Assembly: GCA_026988685.1 (NCBI GenBank)
Contig: JALSKU010000218.1
Coordinates: 1 to 32,420 of the forward strand
Length of the DNA: 32,420 nucleotides
Reading direction: 5' to 3'
Source of the DNA: Campylobacterales bacterium
Lineage (GTDB): Bacteria; Campylobacterota; Campylobacteria; Campylobacterales; JALSKU01
Below the pieces are notes generated by a model. That model searched no databases, was not told the origin of the DNA, and saw only the letters and a program-made list of their open reading frames with translations. Of this stretch, positions 23,065 through 32,257 are shown piece after piece. Made by a program: the position numbers and the translations under genes. Every line of letters begins with the position of its first letter. Position 1 is the stretch's first letter.

Positions 23065-25224
23065 TTATCCCTCTTTTGAACTATTTATACTAAAAAGTTC
23101 TATTGTTTTATATTTATCTTTTAACTGTTTTACTATTTTATCATAATTACTGCTTGGAATCTCTACAATCAACTCAAAAAAGTCAGCCAACTGCTCCTCA
23201 TCATTCTCAAGCTCTATACTAATAACATTAACCCCTATTTTAGCCAAAAATGTCAAAAAAGCAGCTAAAGAGCCTCTTCTATTTTCTAATGTTACTACAA
23301 TTTTAGTCCTATTTGGCAAGTCCCTAGCCCATTTTACAAAAACCATCGGCTCATGTTTTTCTATATAGTTTATGGCCTTTTGGCACAATTTATGATGAAT
23401 CGTAACAGTTGAGCCTTTTTTAAACGCCACAATGTCATCTCCTATTTTTGGATGACAGCAGTAGTCAAACAGGATATTTGATATAGAAAAATCGGCATAA
23501 AAAACAAGATGATCAAACTTCTGTTTTTTTATCTTATGATACCCTATTTTCAATATAGGAAAAAATATTTTATCATTTTGTGAGTATTTATTTAAAACAC
23601 TAACAACCTCTTTGAGAAATTGTGAATCCGTGGCAATTCTATCTAATTTTTTATAAAATTTCTCTTTTCTAAGCCAAGCTAGTAGCCTACCCTCTCTTAC
23701 ATGAAAGATTGTGCTTAGAATATTTAGAGCTGTTTTTTGATTGATCTCTCTTGTTTTTTGCCTGCAACTTAGACTTATGGCATTTTTTGCTTTAGATGTT
23801 TTCAAAGAGTTGATCCAACTACATCTATATATCGGCTTATCCCCGGTTATAACATTGACAATATCGCCGTTTTTAAGTTTTGTCAGCAGAGGAACTTTTT
23901 GTTTGTTAACGAACACCTCTTTTGCATAATTACCAATATCCGTATGCACTATATAGGCAAAGTCAAGAGCCGTGGTTCCCTTTGGCAAAGTAAATATATC
24001 ACCCTTTGGCGAAAAAACGGATATATCTTCACTATATAGATCATTGGTGGCATACTCATAAAACTCTTGGACATCATCTTCTTCATTTTGATTATTTGCC
24101 TGAAGCTCTTGAAGCCACTCTAACTTTGGACTAAGCCCACTCTCTTTATATTTCCAATGGGCTGCCAAACCATACTCTGCACTTTTGTGCATATCATAAG
24201 TTCTAACCTGTGCTTCTATGATCGACTTATCATCAAAAACGGTTGTATGTATAGTTTGATAGCCATTTTCTTTCGGAACCGCTATATAGTCCTTAAATCT
24301 TGATATCAAAGGGTTGAAGTTAAGATGTATAACTCCCAAAACCCTGTAACAATCCAAAGGCTTACTAACAAGAACTCTTATGGCTAAAAGATCCAATACC
24401 TCTTCTATACTGATACCCTTTCTCTGCATTTTAAGGTATATGGAGTAGTGGTGTTTTATCCTTTTTTGTAGGTCAAAACTTCTATCTATAAAGCCATTGT
24501 TTATAAGAAGATTATGAACTTTTGAGATAAAGTGATTTAACTTTAACTGCAATTGTTGTGAATGCTCGCTAAGATAGTCATCTATCTTTTTATACTCTTT
24601 TGGTAAAACTATAGCGAAAGATAGATCCTCGAGAACATTTTTTATAGTTGATATACCTAGTCTGTGGGCGATGGGTGCATAGACAACGAGTGTCTCTTCA
24701 GCTATTCTTTTTTGTTTTTGTGGTTTTAGGGCACTGATTGTCAACATATTGTGCAATCTATCACACAGTTTAATGACCAAAACTCTAACATCTTTGATGG
24801 ATGCCACAAGCATTTTTCTAAAAGAGAGTGCCGACTTTGAAAGTCTATCATTGGAGTATGAGGGCACAAGATTTTCATCTCTTATCTCAACAATCTTTGT
24901 AAGCCCTTCAACAAGATCAGCAATAGACTCTGAAAATTCTGCTTTTACCTGTTCTATACTGCACTCCGTATCCTCAACAACATCATGCAAGAGTGCAGCT
25001 ATAATCATCTCACTGTCACCACCATAATATGCTACTATATAGGCAACCAGTATAGGATGGACCGCATACTCTTCTCCACTTTTTCTGTATTGTCCTTCGT
25101 GGTAAAAGATACAAAAATTTAGAGCTTTTTCTATTAGCTCATTAAACTCTGTCTTGTAGTATAAAAGTTTTTTTGCCTGCTCTACTGTTTTACAGGATTT
25201 TACTTCGTCTAATAAATTGGTCAA
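23065..25224 (-). CDS. spoT: Bifunctional (p)ppGpp synthetase/hydrolase (RelA/SpoT homologue)
   Basis: This 719-residue enzyme controls the stringent-response alarmone. The N-terminal HD hydrolase domain keeps H-D-V-V-E-D-T (near residue 80). The synthetase domain has F-K-D-Y-I-A-x-P-K-x-N-G-Y-Q (near 310). A TGS domain (about 405-465) and a C-terminal ACT domain (about 640-715) follow. With both catalytic motifs intact it should be bifunctional, as usual for the only Rsh of Campylobacterota. The start is TTG with GTAGAG upstream. The rpoZ-spoT order is the classical one. Confidence 0.93.
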   Translation of the reverse strand: MTNLLDEVKSCKTVEQAKKLLYYKTEFNELIEKALNFCIFYHEGQYRKSGEEYAVHPILVAYIVAYYGGDSEMIIAALLHDVVEDTECSIEQVKAEFSESIADLVEGLTKIVEIRDENLVPSYSNDRLSKSALSFRKMLVASIKDVRVLVIKLCDRLHNMLTISALKPQKQKRIAEETLVVYAPIAHRLGISTIKNVLEDLSFAIVLPKEYKKIDDYLSEHSQQLQLKLNHFISKVHNLLINNGFIDRSFDLQKRIKHHYSIYLKMQRKGISIEEVLDLLAIRVLVSKPLDCYRVLGVIHLNFNPLISRFKDYIAVPKENGYQTIHTTVFDDKSIIEAQVRTYDMHKSAEYGLAAHWKYKESGLSPKLEWLQELQANNQNEEDDVQEFYEYATNDLYSEDISVFSPKGDIFTLPKGTTALDFAYIVHTDIGNYAKEVFVNKQKVPLLTKLKNGDIVNVITGDKPIYRCSWINSLKTSKAKNAISLSCRQKTREINQKTALNILSTIFHVREGRLLAWLRKEKFYKKLDRIATDSQFLKEVVSVLNKYSQNDKIFFPILKIGYHKIKKQKFDHLVFYADFSISNILFDYCCHPKIGDDIVAFKKGSTVTIHHKLCQKAINYIEKHEPMVFVKWARDLPNRTKIVVTLENRRGSLAAFLTFLAKIGVNVISIELENDEEQLADFFELIVEIPSSNYDKIVKQLKDKYKTIELFSINSSKEG

Positions 25225-25231
25225 TTAAACT

Positions 25232-25447
25232 CTACTTTTTTTGGGTAATCTCAGACAAATCAAGTTTGTTCTGGGCTATCTCCATCAAAGCAATATCAGT
25301 AAACTTATATTTTTTCTTATCTATATCTATAACAGGCTCAGCCCCGCTACTTAACTGCTCAACTCTTTTTGCCACTGCTATTGATAAAAGATATCTATCA
25401 TTACCCATATTATTCAACGCTTCTGCTGTTATTTTTTCAAGTCTCAT
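25232..25447 (-). CDS. rpoZ: RNA polymerase omega subunit
   Basis: This 71-residue protein has R-L-E-K-I-T-A-E-A-L-N at the N-terminus and N-D-R-Y-L-L-S-I-A-V-A-K-R-V-x-Q-L near residues 16-32, which match omega. It supports assembly of RNA polymerase and in many bacteria forms part of a ppGpp site, which fits its place next to spoT. It lies between pyrH and spoT on the same strand. Confidence 0.9.
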   Translation of the reverse strand: MRLEKITAEALNNMGNDRYLLSIAVAKRVEQLSSGAEPVIDIDKKKYKFTDIALMEIAQNKLDLSEITQKK

Positions 25448-25463
25448 TATATTTCCTTTTATT

Positions 25464-26209
<746 letters not shown>

Positions 26210-26232
26210 TCCAAATATTGTTTAAACCCGGG

Positions 26233-27420
26233 TTAGTATCTAATCAACCTAAGAGGATTAATGTGACTATTTTTCTGAGTCACTTCAAAAATCAAATCCT
26301 TTTTAACTCTACCTATTATATACCCTTTTCTTATCTTCATACCTTTTTTTACGGTAGGAGCAATTTTAGATAGATGCGCGTAGATCGTATGAATACCTCT
26401 GGCATTTTCGATGATCACGACATTATCTAAGATAGGTGTTGATTTGGCAAAGATAACTTTTCCATTTAAAACATTTCTGACTTTTGCATTTGGAATTTTT
26501 GATGAAAGAGTTACGGATTCGTTAAATATCTTTATTTTATATATTGGATCAAAGTAGTTTCCAAATTTTCTTTTTATATAGAAGCTTCTTAAAGGCGCTA
26601 TAGTTTTTGGCCCCCTATATTTTGCTATTTTACCTTTTATATAAGAGTTTCCAAATTTTTTAACTTTTTGCTTGTTAATATTTGAAAGTTTCGAAGTCAC
26701 ACTTTTTTTTGTACTTTTGATTTTTAAAATATTTAATTTTTTCAAAGTTCTTTTTATAGCATTTTGTTCACTAAATATCCTATTAAGTTTTTTGTCATAT
26801 GCAATTTTTTTATATTTTAAACTTCTAATGCTTCTAACTCTTTTTGTTTTCATCTTTTTTAGCATCTCTTTTTTATCTTGCATTGTTTTTATATATTTTT
26901 TTAAATCTTTAACCTTTACACTAACACTTTCTATTTTACTGTTAGTATCTTCATATCTATTTTTTATATTATTAAACTTATCCTTAACAATTTTACTTAA
27001 AGTCTCAATGCTTTCATTTGTTATAACGCTCTCTACATTATCAAAATTATCTTGTTTTAAAATTATCTGTAAAGACAACTCTTTAGAAATAAGATCTATC
27101 AACTCCTTTTCAGTACTACTTTTTAACTTGTTTAAAGACGATATCTGCTTTCTTAAGTTATCTAACTCCTTGGTTTTTGCACTATACTCATCTTTTTGTT
27201 TTGATAAAAACTCATCACTTTTGGCTATATTTTTATCTATATATTTTATCTCAGCTTGCAACTTCTTTATGCTCGCTGCAATATCCTCAAGTTTATCTTT
27301 TATCTTAAGCGCTTTTGCCTTTTTTATCTTCAAAATTTTTTGATTTTTAACTATCTTACTATTGATATTTGCTTGCATAGAAACTAAAAAGATGAAGAGT
27401 ATAAAAAAAATTCTTATCAT
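26233..27420 (-). CDS. EnvC-like murein hydrolase activator (coiled coil plus degenerate LytM domain)
   Basis: This 395-residue protein has a signal peptide (1-17), a long coiled coil (about 25-225, Lys/Leu/Glu-rich) and a C-terminal M23/LytM-like domain (about 275-395). The second half of the LytM fold is plain (I-Y-A-H-L-S at 346-351), but the other metal-binding positions are changed. The H-x-G-x-D stretch reads N-E-S-V-T, and the H-L-H-F-E stretch reads D-L-I-F-E. It should therefore lack peptidase activity, as EnvC does, and act as an amidase activator. The start overlaps ftsX by 4 bp, supporting work with FtsEX. Confidence 0.85.
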   Translation of the reverse strand: MIRIFFILFIFLVSMQANINSKIVKNQKILKIKKAKALKIKDKLEDIAASIKKLQAEIKYIDKNIAKSDEFLSKQKDEYSAKTKELDNLRKQISSLNKLKSSTEKELIDLISKELSLQIILKQDNFDNVESVITNESIETLSKIVKDKFNNIKNRYEDTNSKIESVSVKVKDLKKYIKTMQDKKEMLKKMKTKRVRSIRSLKYKKIAYDKKLNRIFSEQNAIKRTLKKLNILKIKSTKKSVTSKLSNINKQKVKKFGNSYIKGKIAKYRGPKTIAPLRSFYIKRKFGNYFDPIYKIKIFNESVTLSSKIPNAKVRNVLNGKVIFAKSTPILDNVVIIENARGIHTIYAHLSKIAPTVKKGMKIRKGYIIGRVKKDLIFEVTQKNSHINPLRLIRY

Positions 27421-28229
27421 TGCTCTTTATTTAACTTACTTATAGCAAATGTTACCGATATGATGGATATAACCACTCCGATTCCCAAAAGTATGGAGCT
27501 ATCATTGACGATATCAACCTGCGGAAACCTTATCCCCATATTTGAAAAATAACTTAAAAACTCCTGGTTTTTTGAAAGGTAGAAAAACAAAGAAACGACT
27601 AAGAGTGCACTAACAATAGAGTCAACTATAACAACTCTATAAAGCATTGCACTTTTCATCCAAAAGGGAGCCCCGAGTATTGACATTATCTCAAATCTCT
27701 GTTTATGTTCAAATATCCAAACCTCAGCCTGTTTTATGATCAAAAGCAGGACTATAATAGATACAAATATCATAAAAAACTCTAACAAACCTCTTTCAAA
27801 AAGCAGAAAGTGATAAAATTGATTATAACTCTTTTTAAAAACTACAACTTTTTTAACACCGGTAATGTTTTGAAGTGATTTTTTTATTTTTAAAAGCTCA
27901 CTTTCACTTGGCAAGTGCTTTAATTTGAGTGAATAAAAGAGAGGAAGAGTATTTTTAAGTTTCTGTAAACTACTTTTATTGATACTTCTGTTAAGCTTGG
28001 CTAAAACTTTATCGCTTTTTATAAGAACCAAATCTTTTGCGATATCTATCTTTTTTTGCAAACTGTTTTTATCCAATGGAATTTTTGATACGATAACCAC
28101 CGAGTAGTCATTGCTTATCTCTTGTTCGTAGTCATCTATCATCTTTTTTAAAAGATGGAAACTCTCAACCGCAAAAAGAAGAAGAAACAGAGGCAAAACT
28201 ATGGATATATGATACTTAAGAGACTTCAT
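27417..28229 (-). CDS. ftsX: FtsX-like cell-division permease
   Basis: This 270-residue protein has one N-terminal membrane segment (about 8-24), a large periplasmic loop (about 25-145) and three C-terminal membrane segments (about 150-170, 205-225 and 245-262), the FtsX topology. The periplasmic loop is the part that in other bacteria holds the hydrolase activator (EnvC, PcsB or RipC). It overlaps ftsE by 14 bp and the EnvC-like gene by 4 bp. FtsX sequences are poorly conserved, so the call rests on topology and gene order. Confidence 0.85.
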   Translation of the reverse strand: MKSLKYHISIVLPLFLLLFAVESFHLLKKMIDDYEQEISNDYSVVIVSKIPLDKNSLQKKIDIAKDLVLIKSDKVLAKLNRSINKSSLQKLKNTLPLFYSLKLKHLPSESELLKIKKSLQNITGVKKVVVFKKSYNQFYHFLLFERGLLEFFMIFVSIIVLLLIIKQAEVWIFEHKQRFEIMSILGAPFWMKSAMLYRVVIVDSIVSALLVVSLFFYLSKNQEFLSYFSNMGIRFPQVDIVNDSSILLGIGVVISIISVTFAISKLNKEQ

Positions 28230-28893
28230 CTATGCCTCCGTTGTCTATGATAAAATGTCTATAGCTTACTCTAAGCAGTGAAGGTATTCTGTGAGTAACG
28301 GCGATGACAGTAGTGCCAAGATGCTCATTGGCGCCTTTTAGAAGGTCCCATATAACTCCACTTGAGTAATCATCTAGATTTCCTGTAGGTTCATCAGCAA
28401 GTATTAGTATGGGGTTGTGAGCCAAAGCTCTGGCAACTGCTGCTCTTTGTTGTTCTCCACCGCTAAGCTCCAAAGGATACTTATCTGCTTTATGTAGAAG
28501 TTTTACATGTTTTAAAAGTTTATGCGCTTGAGAGAGGCAGACATCCTTTGAAAAGCCGGCAATAAAAAGAGGGAGCATCACATTTTTTTCTATACTCCAA
28601 CTATCTATAAGTTTATAATCCTGAAAAACAACTCCCAAATGCTTCCTCAAAAAGTTCTTATTTGCTTTTGATATATTATGCAGGTTGATACCACAGACAT
28701 TAAGTCTTCCGGCTTGAACAGGCAAAGCTCCATAGAAAGATTTAAGAAGAGTTGACTTCCCGCTTCCACTTTTACCTGTTATAAAAACAAAATCTTTTGT
28801 CTTTATATCAAGGTTTATATCCGTTAAAATCGGCTCCTCTTTTTTGTATGATAGGGTTAGATTTTCTGCTGTAACTACACTATTTTGACTCAT
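28216..28893 (-). CDS. ftsE: FtsE-like ABC ATPase
   Basis: This 225-residue ABC ATPase has Walker A (G-K-S-G-S-G-K-S-T, near residue 40), the Q-loop (V-F-Q-D-Y, near 90), the signature L-S-G-G-E-Q-Q-R near 142, and Walker B with catalytic Glu (I-L-I-L-A-D-E-P-T, near 162). It should drive FtsX from the cytoplasmic side to gate the periplasmic activator. It overlaps trmB and ftsX by 14 bp each. Confidence 0.9.
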   Translation of the reverse strand: MSQNSVVTAENLTLSYKKEEPILTDINLDIKTKDFVFITGKSGSGKSTLLKSFYGALPVQAGRLNVCGINLHNISKANKNFLRKHLGVVFQDYKLIDSWSIEKNVMLPLFIAGFSKDVCLSQAHKLLKHVKLLHKADKYPLELSGGEQQRAAVARALAHNPILILADEPTGNLDDYSSGVIWDLLKGANEHLGTTVIAVTHRIPSLLRVSYRHFIIDNGGIDEVS

Positions 28894-30049
28894 GCATATA
28901 CTCTTTTATAGTTTCTAAAGCAAGTAAATTTTGTCTTATGGGAAGTATCTCTTTTGGCAAAAAAGAGATGGTATTATCTCTTAAAATCATATACTTATGT
29001 TCACTCATTTTATAATCACCAAAAGAGAGTTTTATAACAATTAAATTTTCTTCATCATTTTTGTAGATTTTTTCAAAATGAACAAAATAGTCATCCCCTC
29101 TTATAGTTTTGTTTGAAAATTTTCTTTTCACCAACTCCAAATCGACTCTCTTATCAAACTCGACCATCTTTCTATCTTGTAGAGGCTTGGATAACTCTTG
29201 ATTGATAAAATGAAGATCATATATATTTTTCTCCATTTTTCTCCATCTATCCTCATATTTGCTACTTATCTCAAGTGAACTGTTTTTGTTTATCTTGAAC
29301 TCACCTTTTTTAAGCGACAATAAAATTTCTAAAGAGTATCTAAAATAATTTTCACTATCAGTTCTTATCTCTAGCCTGCCGTTTGGCTTTAAAACTCTTA
29401 TACATTCATCCATAAAAGCTCTGCTTACGACTCTTCTGTGTGGTTTTTTATCCCAAGGCACCGGAAAATGTAGATATATCTTCGAAACGGTATTGGATTT
29501 TAAAATCTGAAGAAGTATCCTGGCATCATAGTCTATCACCATTATATTTGTTATGCCTTGCAGTTCACACTGTTTTAAAAGTTGTTCAATGGAGGGCTTA
29601 TGTATCTCAATACCTATAAATGTTTTATGAGGCTGTTTTTTCGCCTGATGTAAGATATGTCTGCCGCTACCAAAGCCTATCTCTATCTCAACTTCTCTAG
29701 CAACTTCAAAATCTTTAAAATAGAGTATATCCTTTAAAAATGGTGATCTCTTTTTAAGATGATTTTTTTTTGAAAAGATATTGGATGAGATGATTTTCAA
29801 ACCGTTTTTCTCTACAAAACACCTAATAGCATCTTGAACTATCTTTATATTTGTAGGTCTGGTTATCTTTTCTGACTTTAAAAGATATGAGTCATCCTTA
29901 TCTATAAGCTGCAAAAAGAAACTCTCCTCTTTGTTTTTACAAAATATCAAAGACTCCTTTTTGTCATCTGCTTTAAATATATAGGTAAAGTCCTCTTTTT
30001 CAAAAGGGAAAGAGCAGATATCACTCTTTAAAAAATGGGCATTTGGCAT
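28880..30049 (-). CDS. trmB: tRNA (guanine-N7-)-methyltransferase, extended form
   Basis: This 389-residue SAM-dependent enzyme makes m7G46 in tRNA. The SAM site E-I-G-F-G-S-G-R-H (near residue 145) and the catalytic region H-F-P-V-P-W-D-K-K-P-H-R-R (near 217) are clear. It is much longer than E. coli TrmB (about 240 residues), with about 120 extra residues at the N-terminus and a C-terminal part after about 290. I recall such extended forms in other Campylobacterota. It shares one base with the upstream FN3 lipoprotein stop and overlaps ftsE. Confidence 0.9.
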   Translation of the reverse strand: MPNAHFLKSDICSFPFEKEDFTYIFKADDKKESLIFCKNKEESFFLQLIDKDDSYLLKSEKITRPTNIKIVQDAIRCFVEKNGLKIISSNIFSKKNHLKKRSPFLKDILYFKDFEVAREVEIEIGFGSGRHILHQAKKQPHKTFIGIEIHKPSIEQLLKQCELQGITNIMVIDYDARILLQILKSNTVSKIYLHFPVPWDKKPHRRVVSRAFMDECIRVLKPNGRLEIRTDSENYFRYSLEILLSLKKGEFKINKNSSLEISSKYEDRWRKMEKNIYDLHFINQELSKPLQDRKMVEFDKRVDLELVKRKFSNKTIRGDDYFVHFEKIYKNDEENLIVIKLSFGDYKMSEHKYMILRDNTISFLPKEILPIRQNLLALETIKEYMHESK

Positions 30050-31305
30050 TAGTTATTGTCTGCCTTTGGAACATCTATGGTTATATCTTCTGTTGGCTTT
30101 GATTCTATACCGTTTTTATCTACGGCAATAACTTGATAATTATATTCTACTCCGGGAACTACATCGTTATCTATATATTGATTTTCCCTTATATTTATAT
30201 ATTTTGTCTTCTTTTGGCTAAAACCCTGGCTATATTTTTTTATAACACTATATTTTACTGCCCTGTTGTCTCCCGGCATCCAAGTTATCTTGACACTGTT
30301 TCCTTGCATCGTTATATTTGTTACAACCGGGGCCGCAGGTTTTGGCAGAGTTGTCCCCATGACGGGATTTTCCTGCTTTAAAGACTCTAAGCCTTGATTG
30401 TCAACTGCTGTTACTTTATAATATCTTGCTGCGCCATCTTTTCCTATTATATCGACAAACTTTGTATCGGCTGTTTTTGCCAAATATGTATAAAAAAGAT
30501 ATGGTGTTACGGCTCTGTAAACATTATAGTAAACCACATCTTTGTTAGGGCTTTTATCCCAGCTTATCTCGATGCGTTTTGGTAGATCTCTCGAAGCTTT
30601 TACATTTGAAACTATAGGAGGCAAAGGTTTTGTGTTGCCTTCAACTTCTGCACTTGGAGTAGATATAATGCCATCATAGGTCTTAACTTTAACTCTATAT
30701 TTAAAAGCTCTGTTATCAGGTAGGTCTTTATTGATATACTCAGCATTTAGCCTCCCATCGATCGTGGCAATCTGCTCCCATTTTAAATCGGTTAAATTAT
30801 TTCTCTCTATTATATACCCCTCAACCCTTGGATTGGGATGTGGTCTCCATATAAGCTTAATTCTGTGAGGAAGTCCTGAAATGGCCTTTATAAATGGAAC
30901 TGATGCAAGAAGAGGCATAGTTTTTACTTCCACTACCTTACTTGGTTCTGACTCTCTGTTCTCATCCGCATAGGTTGTCATTCTGTAGTAGTAGGTGGTT
31001 CCGGGAACCAACTTTGTATCTACAAAGTGAGAAACATATCTGTCATCTATCGTAGCAATCAAATGAAGCTTCCCGCCATTTTTCAAAGGATCAGATCTAT
31101 AAAGGCGATATCCTTTTATGTTACTTGTATAGATAGGTCTCCATTCAAAAGCAACTTCAGTCATATCAGTAAGCGTTTTTATATCGCTTACCTGTGGCAA
31201 ACCGGGGTCTATAACTTTTTTAGGAGGCGTTGGAACTATATTTTGACATCCGCTAACAAAAAGCATCAAAACTATTGATGATATAAGAAGGATCAATTTT
31301 TTCAT
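30049..31305 (-). CDS. Fibronectin type III repeat lipoprotein
   Basis: This 418-residue protein has a lipoprotein signal (V-S-G-C at residues 17-20). Four fibronectin type III domains follow (about 38-130, 132-225, 227-320 and 322-412). Each has the W near its start and the Y-x-Y-x-V or Y-Y-R-M strand near its end. It should be lipid-anchored in the cell envelope. Its start lies 53 bp inside the RluA-type gene in another frame. The lipobox confirms that the overlapped start is real. Function is unknown; being beside ftsEX suggests an envelope role. Confidence 0.85.
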   Translation of the reverse strand: MKKLILLISSIVLMLFVSGCQNIVPTPPKKVIDPGLPQVSDIKTLTDMTEVAFEWRPIYTSNIKGYRLYRSDPLKNGGKLHLIATIDDRYVSHFVDTKLVPGTTYYYRMTTYADENRESEPSKVVEVKTMPLLASVPFIKAISGLPHRIKLIWRPHPNPRVEGYIIERNNLTDLKWEQIATIDGRLNAEYINKDLPDNRAFKYRVKVKTYDGIISTPSAEVEGNTKPLPPIVSNVKASRDLPKRIEISWDKSPNKDVVYYNVYRAVTPYLFYTYLAKTADTKFVDIIGKDGAARYYKVTAVDNQGLESLKQENPVMGTTLPKPAAPVVTNITMQGNSVKITWMPGDNRAVKYSVIKKYSQGFSQKKTKYINIRENQYIDNDVVPGVEYNYQVIAVDKNGIESKPTEDITIDVPKADNN

Positions 31306-32209
31306 CTATTTTCTCCATATTAAATTTTTCTTGCAATACCTCTTTAAAATCATCAAAAAGAGGTGCCTTTATCAACAACTCTTTGCCCGTTCTAGGGTGA
31401 GAGAGATAAAGTAGATATGCGTGTAACATTACTCTTTTTATTTTACCTTTTTTGCTCTTAAAACCGTATAAATTATCGCCTAAAATATGCCGTGATATGG
31501 AGTTTAAATGAACTCTTATCTGATGAGTTCTGCCGGTAAAAAGCTTTGCGGAAATCAGCTCTGTTTTTAAATCATTTGAAAGCATAAGCTTTAAAAATGC
31601 GCTTCTTGCAATTTTTCCTCTCTCGTCAACCCCCATTTTAAGTCTATTGTTCCTGTTTCTTGCTATAGCTTTTTCTACAATGCTATTCTCTTTTAGCGGC
31701 ATATCTACTAATGCAAGGTAGTATCTTCCCATACTTTTATCTTGAAGTTGTTTTGAAAGATTTAAATGAGCTTCATTATTTTTGGCCACCACCAATGCCC
31801 CGCTTGTTTGCTTGTCTATCCTATGGACGATCCCATGTCTTTCATCACCACTTATAGTAGAGAGAGATACGCCTCTTGTTTTTAGCCAGTCAACTAAAGT
31901 TGCCTCTTTAACGCTTGGTGCTTGATGAACCGTCAAAAAAGGCGGTTTGTTGATAACCAGGATATCATCATCTTCATATAAAATATCTACATCAAAATCC
32001 ACTCTGCAATCTTCACTTTGCTCTTTGGCACTCTTTATCTTATACTTTACTACTTCCCCACCTTTTAACTTATATCCACACTTTTTTATGACCTTATCAT
32101 CAACCGTTACATTTCCTGTTTTTATAAAATTTTCAACCTGATTTCTTGTTTGGCCTAGTTCAAGTTGCAAAATTTTATCCAGTCTGCCCTCTTGTGAAAT
32201 AAACTGCAC
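31253..32209 (-). CDS. RluA-family 23S rRNA pseudouridine synthase (RluD-like)
   Basis: This 318-residue enzyme has an N-terminal S4 domain (about 8-65) and the RluA catalytic domain with H-R-I-D-K-Q-T-S-G (near residue 130), whose Asp is the nucleophile. The C-terminal G-R-T-H-Q-I-R-V-H motif is near 225. It isomerises uridines in 23S rRNA; the exact site is not predictable here. The start is GTG with AGAGG seven bases upstream. It heads the rluA-type/FN3/trmB/ftsEX/envC-like operon. Confidence 0.9.
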   Translation of the reverse strand: MQFISQEGRLDKILQLELGQTRNQVENFIKTGNVTVDDKVIKKCGYKLKGGEVVKYKIKSAKEQSEDCRVDFDVDILYEDDDILVINKPPFLTVHQAPSVKEATLVDWLKTRGVSLSTISGDERHGIVHRIDKQTSGALVVAKNNEAHLNLSKQLQDKSMGRYYLALVDMPLKENSIVEKAIARNRNNRLKMGVDERGKIARSAFLKLMLSNDLKTELISAKLFTGRTHQIRVHLNSISRHILGDNLYGFKSKKGKIKRVMLHAYLLYLSHPRTGKELLIKAPLFDDFKEVLQEKFNMEKIDEKIDPSYIINSFDAFC

Positions 32210-32225
32210 TTTATCCTCTTTAGTG

Positions 32226-32231
32226 TATAAT
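32226..32231 (+). promoter_or_regulatory. -10 box of the rodA-like gene
   Basis: GTGTATAATGCC contains TATAAT 26 bp before the TTG start, in the short gap between two divergent genes. An inverted repeat (CCCTAAAAATTTTTAGGG, 32233-32250) lies just downstream in the transcribed leader, ending at the ribosome site. Confidence 0.6.
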
Positions 32232-32257
32232 GCCCTAAAAATTTTTAGGGATAAGCT

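Noticed and set aside
26225-26234. AACCCGGGTT palindrome after the EnvC-like stop as a terminator
   Set aside because: It has no loop and no following T run on the minus strand, so it does not fit an intrinsic terminator.
26672-27343. 223-codon plus-strand open frame rich in Leu, Phe and Ser
   Set aside because: It is the complement of the Lys/Glu/Leu-rich coiled coil of the EnvC-like gene. Such composition gives long antisense frames in AT-rich DNA.
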